DNA of 64,000 bases. Source: Acinetobacter silvestris. GTDB lineage: Bacteria > Pseudomonadota > Gammaproteobacteria > Pseudomonadales > Moraxellaceae. Position 1 is the first letter of the stretch, and the number at the start of each line of letters is the position of its first letter. The notes below the pieces were generated by a model, which did no database searches, had not been told where the DNA came from, and saw nothing but the letters and a program-made list of their open reading frames with translations. Below are positions 1 through 9,805 of the stretch, piece after piece. Both the position numbers and the translations under genes were made by a program. The DNA lies in assembly GCF_002135235.1 (NCBI RefSeq), contig NZ_NEGB01000005.1, positions 1 through 64,000 on the forward strand, read 5' to 3'.

Positions 1-658
1 ACACGCTCAAGGTGTTCAAATTAGCCAATATGCAGTACGTACAATAAAGAAGGTCAATAAACTCTTTTGCAAGCGCCATAAGCGCTTTAAAAGAACAACA
101 AACAGTGATCACAACCGTCCCGTCTACAAAAACTTATTAGAGCAAAAATTTAACGTGAGCACTCCAAACCACGCGTGGGTAAGTGACATTACCTACATTT
201 GGACAAACGAAGGATGGCTATATCTGGCTGCTTCAAAGGATCTTTATACAAAGCAGGTTGTTGGCTATAGTCTAAATGAACGTATGACAGCACAGTTGGT
301 CTGTGATGCTCTTAAAATGGCTATTCGGAATCAAAAACCGCCACAAGGCTTAATTGTTCACTCAGACAGAGGCAGTCAATATTGCAGTCATGTATATCGA
401 AATATGATTGAAAAATATGATTTTCAAGGTTCAATGAGTAAGCGTGGAGACGGCTTTGATAATGCACCAATTGAAAGCTTCTGGGGCATATTAAAGAATG
501 AACTTATACACCATCGTACTTATGAAACGAGGGAAAAAGCGAAAGCAGATATTACAAAATACATAGAGCTATTTTATAATCAGCAAAGAATCCAAAAAGG
601 ATTGGATTTTAAGACACCAAATCAAATGGCAGAGGACTTTTACAGGTTGGCTGTCTAG
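1..658 (+). mobile_element. IS3-family insertion sequence, right part only
   Basis: The left part of the element lies outside the window. What is present is most of the orfB transposase frame. The exact right end was not determined: no terminal inverted repeat can be paired because the left end is missing. The element lies about 170 bp from a dif-like site. Confidence 0.7.
2..658 (+). CDS. IS3-family transposase OrfB (5' end cut by window)
   Basis: The frame is open from base 2 with no start, so the gene begins upstream of the window; the GTG at 155 is internal. It carries the retroviral-integrase-like DDE catalytic core of IS3 transposases: first Asp in SDITYI, second Asp in HSDRGSQY, and Glu in APIESFWGILKNE, followed by the typical YNxxRxxxGL C-terminal region. 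The product cuts and joins the ends of the element. In IS3 elements it is normally made as an OrfAB fusion by -1 frameshifting; OrfA is not visible here. The family is clear; the subgroup was not resolved. Confidence 0.9.
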   Translation, partial: HAQGVQISQYAVRTIKKVNKLFCKRHKRFKRTTNSDHNRPVYKNLLEQKFNVSTPNHAWVSDITYIWTNEGWLYLAASKDLYTKQVVGYSLNERMTAQLVCDALKMAIRNQKPPQGLIVHSDRGSQYCSHVYRNMIEKYDFQGSMSKRGDGFDNAPIESFWGILKNELIHHRTYETREKAKADITKYIELFYNQQRIQKGLDFKTPNQMAEDFYRLAV

Positions 659-795
659 AATCCTCCCAAGCGAAAGCCTCCGTTTTTATCAACACACATC
701 AAAATAAAATAAGCAGTAAAAAGGGAAAAATTAAAATGAATTTTTCATACAGAATATATTAAAGCAAAATAAGACTGAGCATGATGACAAAAAAT

Positions 796-818
796 AGCCT
801 GATAAGGGCTTTTTTTTT
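796..818 (+). terminator. short rho-independent terminator
   Basis: AGCC (796-799) pairs with GGCT (807-810) and is followed by a run of eight T. The stem is short, so its strength is uncertain. It would end rightward transcription coming from the insertion sequence. Confidence 0.5.
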
Positions 819-828
819 AATAGCTTGG

Positions 829-857
829 AAATCGCATAACGGGATTTTATGTTAAAT
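829..857 (+). other. dif-like XerC/XerD recombination site
   Basis: AAATCGCATAA (829-839) resembles the XerC arm of Acinetobacter dif/pdif sites, and TTATGTTAAAT (847-857) is identical to the standard XerD arm. The spacer is 7 bp instead of the usual 6, inside a TTTT run, so one extra T (real or a base-calling error) would explain it. It could be the chromosomal dif or a mobile pdif copy. Inference from sequence likeness only. Confidence 0.5.
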
Positions 858-997
858 AGTGTGCACCTGAAAGAGGCCGTTTTCTTTAGGAAGATAAGCT
901 GTAATTTTCTATGTTAATTACGTTTAAATTCCAACCCTCTCATTTTCCAACTAGCTCAGGTTATAATAATGGCCTCCCAAAATATGGTTGATCTATT

Positions 998-1234
998 ATG
1001 AACACCTCCAATGACCCTCTACACGGCAAAAAACTTGCTGACATTTTGGATGAACTATTGGATTACTACGGTGGCTTTGAAGGCTTAAGTCGTAAAATTG
1101 AAATTAGATGTTTTTGCATAGATCCAAGTGTTAACTCATCATTACGATTTTTACGTACCACACCATGGGCACGTGAAAAAGTAGAAAGCTTATATTTGTA
1201 TGTCTTACGCCAAAAAGCCAAACAAAAATCGTAG
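998..1234 (+). CDS. VF530 family (DUF2132) small DNA-binding-like protein
   Basis: This 78-residue protein has the whole VF530/DUF2132 pattern: PLHGKKLADILDELLDYYGG near the N-terminus, IRCFCIDPSVNSSLRFLR in the middle and TTPWAREKVESLY near the end. The family is a compact alpha-helical fold of under 100 residues, called DNA-binding from structural likeness to Vibrio VF530; its biological role is not established. It is monocistronic, between a mobile element and the 3' end of a LysR gene. No strong ribosome site is seen before the ATG. An imperfect hairpin with AGTGGTGG/CCACTACT arms follows at about 1322-1341. Confidence 0.85.
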   Translation: MNTSNDPLHGKKLADILDELLDYYGGFEGLSRKIEIRCFCIDPSVNSSLRFLRTTPWAREKVESLYLYVLRQKAKQKS

Positions 1235-1469
1235 TTATCAAAACACAGGCCTCAGCAAAATATTTTATACCAAATACTAAACTTATTGAATAGCCATCGA
1301 TTTTGTAGACACCTGTTAGTTAGTGGTGGACTGCCACTACTCTCCTAGACAAATTTAGTCTATTCTTAAGACTTTTTTAGTAGGAAACTATGTATTCATA
1401 GATAGGTTCATGAACTAAATAATTTATAAGTTATCATTTTAATACTCTAAGTAATTAAATTTATTGTTT

Positions 1470-1555
1470 ATTAAACATAAATTTAATTGTGAACTAGATT
1501 CTAGGTGAACATAAGTTAAATAGAATATCTAAGACTGTGGCCTGCACAGTTCAAC
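1470..1555 (+). repeat. diverged 86-bp dispersed repeat, copy 1
   Basis: This intergenic stretch aligns without gaps to 24051-24136. The best shared core is CATAAGTTAAATA followed by AATATC. The 3' part holds a short inverted repeat, ACTGT-N7-ACAGT. Function is unknown; it could be a remnant of a small mobile element or a conserved noncoding element. The rest of the 1235-1646 gap shows no gene. Confidence 0.5.
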
Positions 1556-1556
1556 T

Positions 1557-1592
1557 TTCGTGGTTCGTGGTTCGTGGTTCGTGGTTCGTGGT
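1557..1592 (+). repeat. 7-bp tandem repeat (TTCGTGG, about 5 copies)
   Basis: Five exact head-to-tail copies of TTCGTGG plus one base lie about 55 bp beyond the restored end of the LysR gene. This is a simple microsatellite prone to slippage. No array spacers are present. Confidence 0.9.
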
Positions 1593-1646
1593 AAATCTAC
1601 TCTTTTATTTCATGTTTTCTTTAATGATTTGAATCACGAATTGGAA

Positions 1647-2583
1647 TTATAAAAAATATTCTGTATCACTCTGAATTTTAGGCGAAATATACTGCTCAAC
1701 CCACGTTAACCATGCTCTTGTTTTAGCATCAATAAAATGACGTGATGGTTAAGGTATAAACACCAATATCAGGTGATCTCCAATCGGCTAAGACGCGACG
1801 TAATCGTCCAGTGCGCACAGCCTCAATCACAGCAAAGGTTGGAAGCAATGCAATACCCATGTCTTGCTGAACCATGTCCAGTAATAGTTCTGGTGTATCT
1901 GCAATCAATGGCCCTGTAATATCGATTTGATACGAACAACTATTTTCACTTACGAGATGCCATTGCGGTGTAATCGATGGGTTCACCAATCTTAAACATG
2001 CGTGTTTTTGTAGATCGTCTAATGATTTCGGTTCGCCATATTTTTCTAAATAAGCTGGTGATGCGCAAAGTAATGAAAATATTGTTCCAATTCTGCGAGC
2101 AACAAATCTGGAGTCAGCCAAAGATTCGGTGAGATATAAACTGACATCAATTCCTTTGGCTAAAAGGTCTGGTACATTCTGCGAAGTACGGTATTCAACC
2201 GTAAGCTCTGGATAGGTTTGACAGAACTCGGCCAGCATCGGGGATACATAATGATGACCAAAACTGGCCATACTCAAAACACGTAACTTGCCCTGCGGTT
2301 TGCTTGCCATTCCCATGGCTTGAGCTTCAGCCTCTTCCACCATTGCAAGTACTTGACGGCATTGCTCTGCATAAGCTGCACCAATATCGGTCAATGCATG
2401 CTGTCTGGTAGATCGTTGTAGTAATTTTGTACCTAAACGCCCTTCTAACTCGCTAATGAGTCGAGACACTTGCGCTGTTGTCAGTTCCATCTGCTCTGCG
2501 GCAGCCGTAAAGCTGCCACTATCAATGACTTTTAGGAAAGCATGCATTGCATGGAGTAATCCACCATCAAGATTTTTGCGCAT
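1647..2583 (-). pseudogene. LysR-type regulator with a 3' frameshift
   Basis: The uninterrupted frame ends at 1729 after 284 residues with an odd tail (TLTITSFY). Another frame from about 1745 continues as SRHFIDAKTRAWLTWVEQY and stops at 1647, restoring a normal LysR length of about 311. One extra base, or two missing C, near 1745-1749 explains this. The N-terminal winged helix (residues 10-67, with AAAEQMELTTAQVSRLISELE) and the substrate domain are typical of the family. It is divergent from the oxidoreductase at 2787 and probably regulates it. Loss of the last 25 or so residues may leave partial function. It could instead be a base-calling error. Confidence 0.75.
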
Positions 2584-2786
2584 AACGTAAATATGTTTTT
2601 CTTAATTACGCATTGTTGCACCAGTCTGGATCACCCACAATGACATTAATGTACATACATTGAACAGTTTCATTGTCTTAAGTTGAACTGATCAATATTT
2701 TTCTCAGTATGTCATTTACTCCAAATATTCAACCGGATGTTGAGATAAGAAAGTAGCTCGAACTACAAAATTCTAAGGAGACATAA

Positions 2787-5700
2787 ATGAATATCGCGAC
2801 AAAATTTACTCCAAATAAAATTCCAACCAAGGATGTATCACTTGAAGATAAATATTTAAGAGATGACGGTACTGCTTACATGACAGGTATTCAGGCATAG
2901 TGCGCTTACCACTCGCGCAAAAACGTCGGGATACTTTAAACGGTTATCATACTGCTGGTTTTATTTCTGGTTATCGTGGTTCCCCTGTCGGAAATTATGA
3001 TAATTTTCTCTGGCAAGTTGAAGGCATACTCAAAGACCATCATGTTGTTTTTCAACCTGGCGTAAATGAAGATCTCGCTGCTACTGCAATTTGGGGTACT
3101 CAACAAGCCAACCTTGCAGGTCAAGGTAAATATGATGGTGTAACCGCTTGGTGGTATGGCAAAGGCCCTGGTGTAGATCGTTCTGGAGATGTTCTCCGTC
3201 ATGCCAACCTTGCAGGAACATCAGAGCGAGGTGGTGTGGTTGCCTTCTTTGGGGATGACCACTCTTGTAAATCTTCGAGTATTCCACACCAGTCAGAACA
3301 TGTCATGATCGGTTGTGGCATTCCAATTTTTTATCCTACGTCAATACAACAAATTCTTGATTTAGGTGCGCATGCAGTCGTAATGTCACGCTTTGCTGGT
3401 GTATGGACGTCGATGAAGCTAGTCAGTGAAATCGTCGAAACCTCTGCTTCTGTTCATGTTGATTTAGATCGAATCATTCCTGTTTTACCCAAAAATGTTC
3501 AAATGCCTGAAAATGGTGTCAACATTCGTTGGCCTGATCATGGTATTCAACAAGAAGAACGTCTTTATAAATATCGCTTACCTGCGGTATTGGCTTATGC
3601 ACGTGAAAATAAACTGAATCAGGTAACATGGCATTGTCCTGATGCTCGTATTGGTATTGCAGCAAGTGGTAAAGGTTATTTAGATACCATTGAAGCCTTA
3701 CGTATTCTAGGAATTGAAGGTGAAACAGCCCAACAGCTCGGACTACGAGTATATCAAGTGGCTTTAATTTGGCCCTTAGAACCGCAAGGTCTTCGTGAGT
3801 TTGCCGAAGGTTTAGAAGAACTGATTGTTGTAAAAGAAAAACGCCCTATTCTTGAAGCACAGATTAAAGATGAACTCTATGCACTTCCAGATGACAAACG
3901 CCCTCGTGTCATCGGTAAAGCCTGTGATGGAAAAGGTGAATGGAGTACATCGATTGATGAAGCGCCTTTGATTGGTCACTATGAGTTCCAACCTGAACCG
4001 ATTGCAAAAATGTTGGCCGCTCGATTCTTAAAATTAGATCTTCCAGAAAGCTTAAAAACACAAATTCAAAATAAAGTTGAGCTGTTACAAAAAGCAGAGC
4101 ACGAATCACGGCGTGTTCTGGATATTGCAGAACGTAAACCTTTCTTTTGTAGCGGCTGCCCTCACAATTCATCAACAGCATTACCCGAAGGCAGTCGTGC
4201 ACTGGGCGGGATCGGTTGTCATTATATTGCCGTGTTACAGAATCATGGCACAGAAACGTTCACGCAAATGGGTGGCGAAGGCGTAAGTTGGGCTGGTGCT
4301 TCCCATTTCACCAATGAAAAGCATATTTTTGCCAATCTAGGCGATGGAACGTATTTCCATTCAGGTTATCTTGCAATACGCCAAGCGATTGCTGCAAAAC
4401 TCAATATGACCTACAAAATTCTTTATAACGACGCCGTTGCAATGACGGGTGGACAGCATGTCGATGGTCATCTCAGCGTGGCACAGTTAACACGACAACT
4501 TGATGCCGAAGGAATCACAAAACAAGTGATCGTCACGGATGAACCTGAGTTGATTCATGCCGAAGAAGGTATTGCTGCTCATGTCGAGATTTACCACAGA
4601 AATGAACTAGATGATGTACAACGCAAATTACGTGAGATTTCTGGGGTTACGGCGTTAATTTATGTTCAAACCTGTGCCAGTGAAAAACGTCGTCGCCGTA
4701 AACGCAATGCGTACCCTGATATTGCAGAGCGAATTTTTATCAATAGTGAGATTTGTGAAGGTTGCGGCGACTGTTCTAAACAATCGAACTGTTTATCGAT
4801 CGAACCCGTTGAAACGGCGTTAGGAACAAAACGTCAAATTAATCAAAGCAGTTGTAACAAAGACTTTTCTTGTGTCGAAGGTTTCTGTCCAAGTTTTGTG
4901 ACCGTACATACCCGCGACATGAAACGCCCAGAAATCTTCAAAGGTATAGAAGCTGGCTGGCCAGAAAAACCAATCATTCCCGAACTTGATCAACAACCGA
5001 TCCGGATCATGGTCGGTGGTGTGGGCGGTACAGGTGTGGTGACAGCAGGCGCTTTACTGGGAATGGCTGCTCATTTGGAGGGTAAAGCTGCACGTATCAT
5101 GGATATGGCTGGGCTTGCTCAAAAAGGTGGTACGGTTTACTCCTACATACAACTCGCGACTGAAGATGAGCAAATCTCTGCAACCAAAATCCCTGCAGGA
5201 CAATGTGATGTTTTAATTGGTGCAGATGCGATTGTCGCAGGCAGTAATGCAGCACTTTCTCGTTTAAAAGCGGATGCTGTTGTCATCGTCAATGTAGAAC
5301 GACTCAAGGAAAACTTACATCTTTACCTGTAACACGTATTGCCACACAAGTGCTGGGTGATGCGATCTTTACAAATCAAATCTTACTTGGTATGGCTTGG
5401 CAAGCAGGTCAAATTCCGTTGAAACGTGAAAGTATTGAACAGGCCATCCGTCTGAATGGTACGGCTGCTGAAAAAAACCTTGAAGCTTTCCGCATCGGTT
5501 GTCATCTGATGAATGACCTTAGCTTAGCCAAACGCATTATTGCAACCATACCTACAACGCGTAAACCAACCACATTGGCCGAACTCGTTGAAGATCGTTC
5601 TGCGCGTCTGGTCGACTATTGGAGTCAAGATTATGCAACTCAGTATCGAACCCTTGTTAAACAAGCTACCAAAGTATTGCCCGAAGAATTAGCAGGAACC

Positions 5701-6168
5701 ATTGCGACTCAGCTATATAGAGTTATGGCGTATAAAGATGAATACGAAGTTGCGCGCTTACTCACGGGAAAAAGCTTTAAACAATCGATTGAAATGCAAT
5801 TTGGTCAAGGTCTACGTTTACCTCCTGCTTTGGGTGCGCATGGCGCCATACGCAAACGTGCTTTCGGATATTGGATGCGTATTCCGATGATGATTCTTGC
5901 TCGTCTACAATTGCTTAGAGAAACTTTCCTTGATCCATTTGCTTTACAGCAAGAACGTCAAAAAGAACATGCTTGGCGTGATCGTTATATTACATTTGTG
6001 AAAGACATTAGTTCTGCACCTGAAAGCTATGACTTATCTGTTGCTGAGAAAATCGCTAAATTACCAGCAGATGTACGAGGTTTTGGTCATGTCAAAATGC
6101 AAGCGATGGACGCAGCGATACAACGTTGGGATGAGCTTTCCTTAAGTCTTCGTAAAGAACATAAATAG
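2787..6168 (+). pseudogene. indolepyruvate ferredoxin oxidoreductase (IorA-IorB fusion type), two frameshifts
   Basis: The long fused enzyme oxidatively decarboxylates aryl-2-oxoacids such as indolepyruvate to aryl-acyl-CoA, using thiamine diphosphate and Fe-S clusters. ATG at 2787 follows AAGGAG and opens MNIATKFTPNKIP; the frame hits TAG at 2897 where one T is missing (GIQA, then VRLPLAQKRR in the next frame). A second one-base loss near 5301 moves the frame from VNVER to TQGKLTSLPVTR; the last segment runs to 6168. Joined length is about 1128 residues, close to family size. Visible features are the TPP-type motif GDGTYFHSG, the cysteine motif CSGCPHN, the ferredoxin-like set CEGCGDCSKQSNC, and the gamma-domain GGVGGTGVVTAG. 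Either a decaying gene or two base-calling errors. Confidence 0.85.
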
Positions 6169-6380
6169 ATTTATCTAAATAAGTAGCTGATGCAGGATCA
6201 AACTGAGGTTGTATTGATACTAAGGTTATAGATCAGGTTCAGCTACTTTATATTTAGAATCTAAAAGGTTATTTTGAATACAAAATCTTTAAATTTTTAA
6301 AAATCACCCTGCATCATTAATCATTTCTATTGTCAAACTGAACGTATATTATTGGGTGTAGTTTAATATTTAAGTCTGCT

Positions 6381-7079
6381 ATGAAAAATTCATTTTCTGA
6401 CACTCCTCAAATTGAAGTAGTTTCTACTTTTTCTGAACTTGTAAATTCCAATTTTCAAGGAGAGATGAATGCCATTTGTTGGAATAGAGAGTTGGTTGGT
6501 GATTTTAAAGAAATTTTGGCTAAACTTGAGTTAAAAGAGAATATTACAGAAGTTTCCATTGAGGATCTTTTAGCGTTAAAACTTTCAGAAGAAGGAAATT
6601 TAGCAAAGGAAATTATTTTAAAAGATATCCAGCGATTAACTGATTTCGGAGCATCCCCTACGCTTAACCTACTAAAAAGTTACGAACGAGATGAAGAGCT
6701 AGATTTTATTTCAACGGATGTATATTCATTTCATGTTGATCGCTCACCTATAGAAACAGATACTTTCTTATGTACCTATCACGGTGCTGCAAGTGATATC
6801 CTGCCTCATGATCAAGTTGAACAAAAGATTTTGATTCCAGAAATTAGGGGAAAGCTTAAAGAATTACATGACGGCCCAGAAGCTGAATTTGAAACTTTCT
6901 TAGAAGAGTATTTTTTTGATTTGCATTATCAGCCTAAACCCAATGCCAAACCTGTGAATTTAGGTTTAGGGCATCTTTGGCGTCTGGCTGTAGATCATCC
7001 AACACAACAGACCTTACCCTGTGTTCATAGAGCGCCTGTCGAAAAAGATGGTGAATATAGACTGCTATTGATTTGTTAA
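6381..7079 (+). CDS. hypothetical protein, DUF1826-like
   Basis: This soluble 232-residue protein has no signal peptide or membrane segment. The central SFHVDRSPIETDTFLCTYHG and the C-terminal HRAPVEKDGEYRLLLIC resemble the FHxD...TYxG and HRSPP...RLLL features I associate with DUF1826 proteins. Those conserved histidines hint at a metal-binding cupin or oxygenase-like fold, but this is an inference. It stands alone between the oxidoreductase gene and a convergent permease, with a shared terminator downstream. Function unknown. Confidence 0.5.
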   Translation: MKNSFSDTPQIEVVSTFSELVNSNFQGEMNAICWNRELVGDFKEILAKLELKENITEVSIEDLLALKLSEEGNLAKEIILKDIQRLTDFGASPTLNLLKSYERDEELDFISTDVYSFHVDRSPIETDTFLCTYHGAASDILPHDQVEQKILIPEIRGKLKELHDGPEAEFETFLEEYFFDLHYQPKPNAKPVNLGLGHLWRLAVDHPTQQTLPCVHRAPVEKDGEYRLLLIC

Positions 7080-7171
7080 ATATTGATTTGATATATAGTA
7101 AGTGAATTCGATCGCTATAAAATTTGGTTATTACATCTGCCCATTTCTTAAATGTTATAATCAAGAATAGA

Positions 7172-7194
7172 AAAGCCCATTAGATATGGGCTTT
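7172..7194. terminator. bidirectional terminator
   Basis: AAAGCCCAT (7172-7180) and ATGGGCTTT (7186-7194) form a perfect 9-bp stem with a 5-base loop. It sits between two convergent genes and has A/T tracts on both sides. Confidence 0.85.
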
Positions 7195-7219
7195 ATCATA
7201 GGAATTAACTGAATATATT

Positions 7220-8020
7220 TTAAAGTAATCCCTTAAAAAGAAAAAAACATCCTACGCTAAGCAACAATACAGCAAAGCATTTTTTCAACATTTGTGGTGA
7301 TAATGCATGTGCCACTTTAGCACCTAACTTTGCTGTAAAAAAACTCATTGAGCTTATGCCAATAAAAGCATAAATATGCACATAGCCAATACTGTTTGAA
7401 ACCAGAATATTATCTTGCGCCCCAAAAAACATAAAGCCCAGTGCACCAGCGATTGCAATTGGTAAACCACATGCTGCTGATGTTCCAACCGCTTTTTGCA
7501 TGACCACGCTATAATGATTTAGATAAGGTACAGTTAAACTACCACCGCCAATTCCAAAAATTGCTGATGCAACGCCTATTCCAGTACCTGCAAATACTTG
7601 TTTAGTCGTTGATGGAAGTACTTTATGCTGATCTACTACTTTTTTTGCACCAACAAACATGTTGTATGCAACCCAAATTGCAAATAATCCAATAATTAAC
7701 TGTAACTTAGCACTCGATAATAATCCCGCAACACCTGCCCCTAAAAAAGATCCGATGACCAGCCCTGGCGCTAAATTTTTGAATACAGGCCAAATGACTG
7801 CACCATTTTTATGATGAGCCATCAATGAACTTATAGATGTCACAATAATGGTTGCTAACGATGTACCCAAAGCTAAATGCATCACCACCTCAGGATCATA
7901 GCCCATTTGCGTAAAGACCACATATAAAAGTGGTACGATGATCAGTCCACCGCCAACACCAAAGAGCCCAGCAGCAAATCCTGCTAATGCACCTATTGCT
8001 AAAAAAATGATTAATTCCAC
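7220..8020 (-). CDS. TSUP family permease (TauE/SafE type)
   Basis: This is a 266-residue hydrophobic protein with about eight membrane helices. It has the duplicated glycine-rich motif of the family: AGFAAGLFGVGGGLIIVPLL near residue 15 and SAIFGIGGGSLTVPYL near 155. TSUP proteins move sulfite, sulfonates or other small organosulfur or carboxylate anions across the inner membrane. It starts 45 bp after the flavin reductase gene on the same strand, so co-transcription is likely and a sulfur-related substrate is plausible. The substrate cannot be read from the sequence. Confidence 0.85.
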   Translation of the reverse strand: MELIIFLAIGALAGFAAGLFGVGGGLIIVPLLYVVFTQMGYDPEVVMHLALGTSLATIIVTSISSLMAHHKNGAVIWPVFKNLAPGLVIGSFLGAGVAGLLSSAKLQLIIGLFAIWVAYNMFVGAKKVVDQHKVLPSTTKQVFAGTGIGVASAIFGIGGGSLTVPYLNHYSVVMQKAVGTSAACGLPIAIAGALGFMFFGAQDNILVSNSIGYVHIYAFIGISSMSFFTAKLGAKVAHALSPQMLKKCFAVLLLSVGCFFLFKGLL

Positions 8021-8065
8021 GACATACTTACTTGATTGAGAGTTAATGTTAAATAAAAAGTGAGT

Positions 8066-8560
8066 TTAAGCAGTTTCGGTCTGCCCCACCTGATGATAAG
8101 CACGATTAAAATAAACTAAACTTTGATCATGCTTGCTTTGCTGAATAGCGACAATACGACACATAAACACCGTATGCGTCCCAACTTCTTGAATGTCATC
8201 AATCTCACAATCAAAATTGACCAAAGCATCTTCTAAAACGGGTGCACCCGTTTCTAATTCTGTCCAAACGCCGTGTTTAAACCGCTGTTCTGAACTCATC
8301 TTGGACGAAAATACGTTGGAAATATGCTCATGATGTGAACCCAAAACATTCACTGTTAAAATTTTATTTTCTATAAAATGTGCATGTGACCGAGAAGCTT
8401 TATTCATACAGACCAATAATGTCGGCGGTGTATCCGTGACACTGCACACGGCAGATGCAGTAAATCCATGACGATCAGACATGCCAGCCGTAGTCACGAC
8501 ACTCACTGCACTGGTTAACAAAGACATTGCATTTCTAAAGTCTGTTGCTTCAATCATCAT
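8066..8560 (-). CDS. flavin reductase domain protein (NAD(P)H:FMN oxidoreductase)
   Basis: At 164 residues this is the size of single-domain flavin reductases. FRNAMSLLTSAVSVVTT near the start, GFTASAVCSVTDTPPTLLVCMN, and HTVFMCRIVAI followed by LVYFNRAYH near the end are family hallmarks. These enzymes reduce free FMN or FAD and hand it to an oxygen-dependent partner. It follows mesD on the same strand but is separated by a strong hairpin, so it probably has its own promoter or gets read-through. From context it may supply reduced flavin to the oxygen-requiring MesD/MesX reaction; this is inference. Two ATG codons start the frame; either may be used. Confidence 0.85.
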   Translation of the reverse strand: MMIEATDFRNAMSLLTSAVSVVTTAGMSDRHGFTASAVCSVTDTPPTLLVCMNKASRSHAHFIENKILTVNVLGSHHEHISNVFSSKMSSEQRFKHGVWTELETGAPVLEDALVNFDCEIDDIQEVGTHTVFMCRIVAIQQSKHDQSLVYFNRAYHQVGQTETA

Positions 8561-8683
8561 TTTATTCCTACATTGAACCGTACATTTTTGTTTAGATTGA
8601 ACTATACCGCGTGTTGCGGTTATATAGATATATCATCTAAACGAGTTTCGACTAGGTCGGACACATGCTTTTTACTCGGATAA

Positions 8684-8715
8684 GAACTACCCATTTCGTT
8701 ACAAATGGGTAGTTC
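8684..8715. terminator. strong hairpin terminator after mesD
   Basis: GAACTACCCATTT (8684-8696) and AAATGGGTAGTTC (8703-8715) form a perfect 13-bp stem with a 6-base loop, directly after the mesD stop. The T tract is short on the minus strand, so termination there may be partial. Confidence 0.75.
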
Positions 8716-8722
8716 TTTCACA

Positions 8723-9769
8723 TCACGCTATGGATGCGTATGAAGGCGAAAGCTCTCTACGGATAATTTCTGCGCCAGCACTTAAAGCATTGAGTTTGCC
8801 TCTTGCAACGTGACGAGCCAAAGGTGCCATGCCACAGTTGGTCGAAGGATAGAGTTTATCTGCATCGACAAACTGAAGTGCTTTTCGTAGCGTATTGGCA
8901 ACTTCCTCAGGCGTTTCAATGGTATTGGTTGCCACATCAATGGCACCAACCATGACTTTTTTACCGCGAATCAGCTCAATCAGATCCATTGGCACACGAG
9001 AATTTTGACATTCGAGTGAGATGATATCAATTTTAGATTGTTGCAGCTTAGGAAAAGCTTCTTCATATTGACGCCACTCTGAACCCAAAGTCTTTTTCCA
9101 ATCGGTATTGGCTTTGATGCCGTAGCCATAGCAAATATGTACCGCAGTTTCGCACTTCAAACCTTCAAGCGCACGCTCTAAAGTCGCAACACCCCAGTCA
9201 TTCACTTCATCAAAGAAGACGTTAAATGCAGGCTCATCAAACTGAATAATATCTACACCAGCAGCTTCTAACTCTCGTGCTTCTTGATTGAGAATTTTGG
9301 CAAACTCCCAAGCCAATTTTTCACGGCTCTTATAATGACCGTCGTATAAGGTATCGATCATGGTCATTGGACCAGGCAGTGCCCATTTGATCGGTTGATC
9401 TGTTTGACTGCGTAAAAATTTTGCATCTTCAACGAATACGGGTTGTTTACGAGATACTGCACCGACAACGCTTGGAACACTTGCATCATAGCGGTCACGG
9501 ATACGAACTGTTTCACGTTTGGTGAAATCAACACCTTCTAGATGTTCAATAAATGTGGTGACAAAGTGCTGACGGGTTTGTTCACCGTCACTGACAATAT
9601 TAATGCCTGCATGCACTTGTTCTTGTAATGACAAACGTAAAGCATCTTGTTTCGCTTCGAGTAATGCTTCACCGTCGAGTTTCCAAGGTGACCAAAGTTT
9701 CTCAGGCTCAGCAAGCCAAGAAGGTTTAGGTAAACTGCCAGCAGTTGATGTTGGTAATAAAATTGCCAT
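8723..9769 (-). CDS. mesD: MesD-type folate-independent methionine synthase (MetE core-like)
   Basis: This 348-residue protein corresponds to the zinc-binding C-terminal half of MetE, without the MetE N-terminal domain. The zinc/homocysteine ligands are visible: His and Cys in HICYGYG, Glu in SLECQNS, and Cys in NCGMAPL. Stand-alone MetE-like proteins next to a DUF1852 gene were described as MesD, which makes methionine with an oxygen requirement and needs MesX. The DUF1852 gene lies 36 bp upstream on the same strand, which strongly supports this. The methyl donor is not methyl-folate in this family and remains unclear. A perfect hairpin follows the stop. Confidence 0.88.
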   Translation of the reverse strand: MAILLPTSTAGSLPKPSWLAEPEKLWSPWKLDGEALLEAKQDALRLSLQEQVHAGINIVSDGEQTRQHFVTTFIEHLEGVDFTKRETVRIRDRYDASVPSVVGAVSRKQPVFVEDAKFLRSQTDQPIKWALPGPMTMIDTLYDGHYKSREKLAWEFAKILNQEARELEAAGVDIIQFDEPAFNVFFDEVNDWGVATLERALEGLKCETAVHICYGYGIKANTDWKKTLGSEWRQYEEAFPKLQQSKIDIISLECQNSRVPMDLIELIRGKKVMVGAIDVATNTIETPEEVANTLRKALQFVDADKLYPSTNCGMAPLARHVARGKLNALSAGAEIIRRELSPSYASIA

Positions 9770-9805
9770 TTTAAATCTTCTATCTCTATATTTTTTTCAG
9801 GTAAA

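Noticed and set aside
1503..1530. Second dif-like site around CATAAGTTAAAT
   Set aside because: The XerD-like arm has two mismatches and no XerC arm is found at the right distance.
1557..1592. CRISPR-like repeat
   Set aside because: The unit is 7 bp, head to tail, with no spacers.
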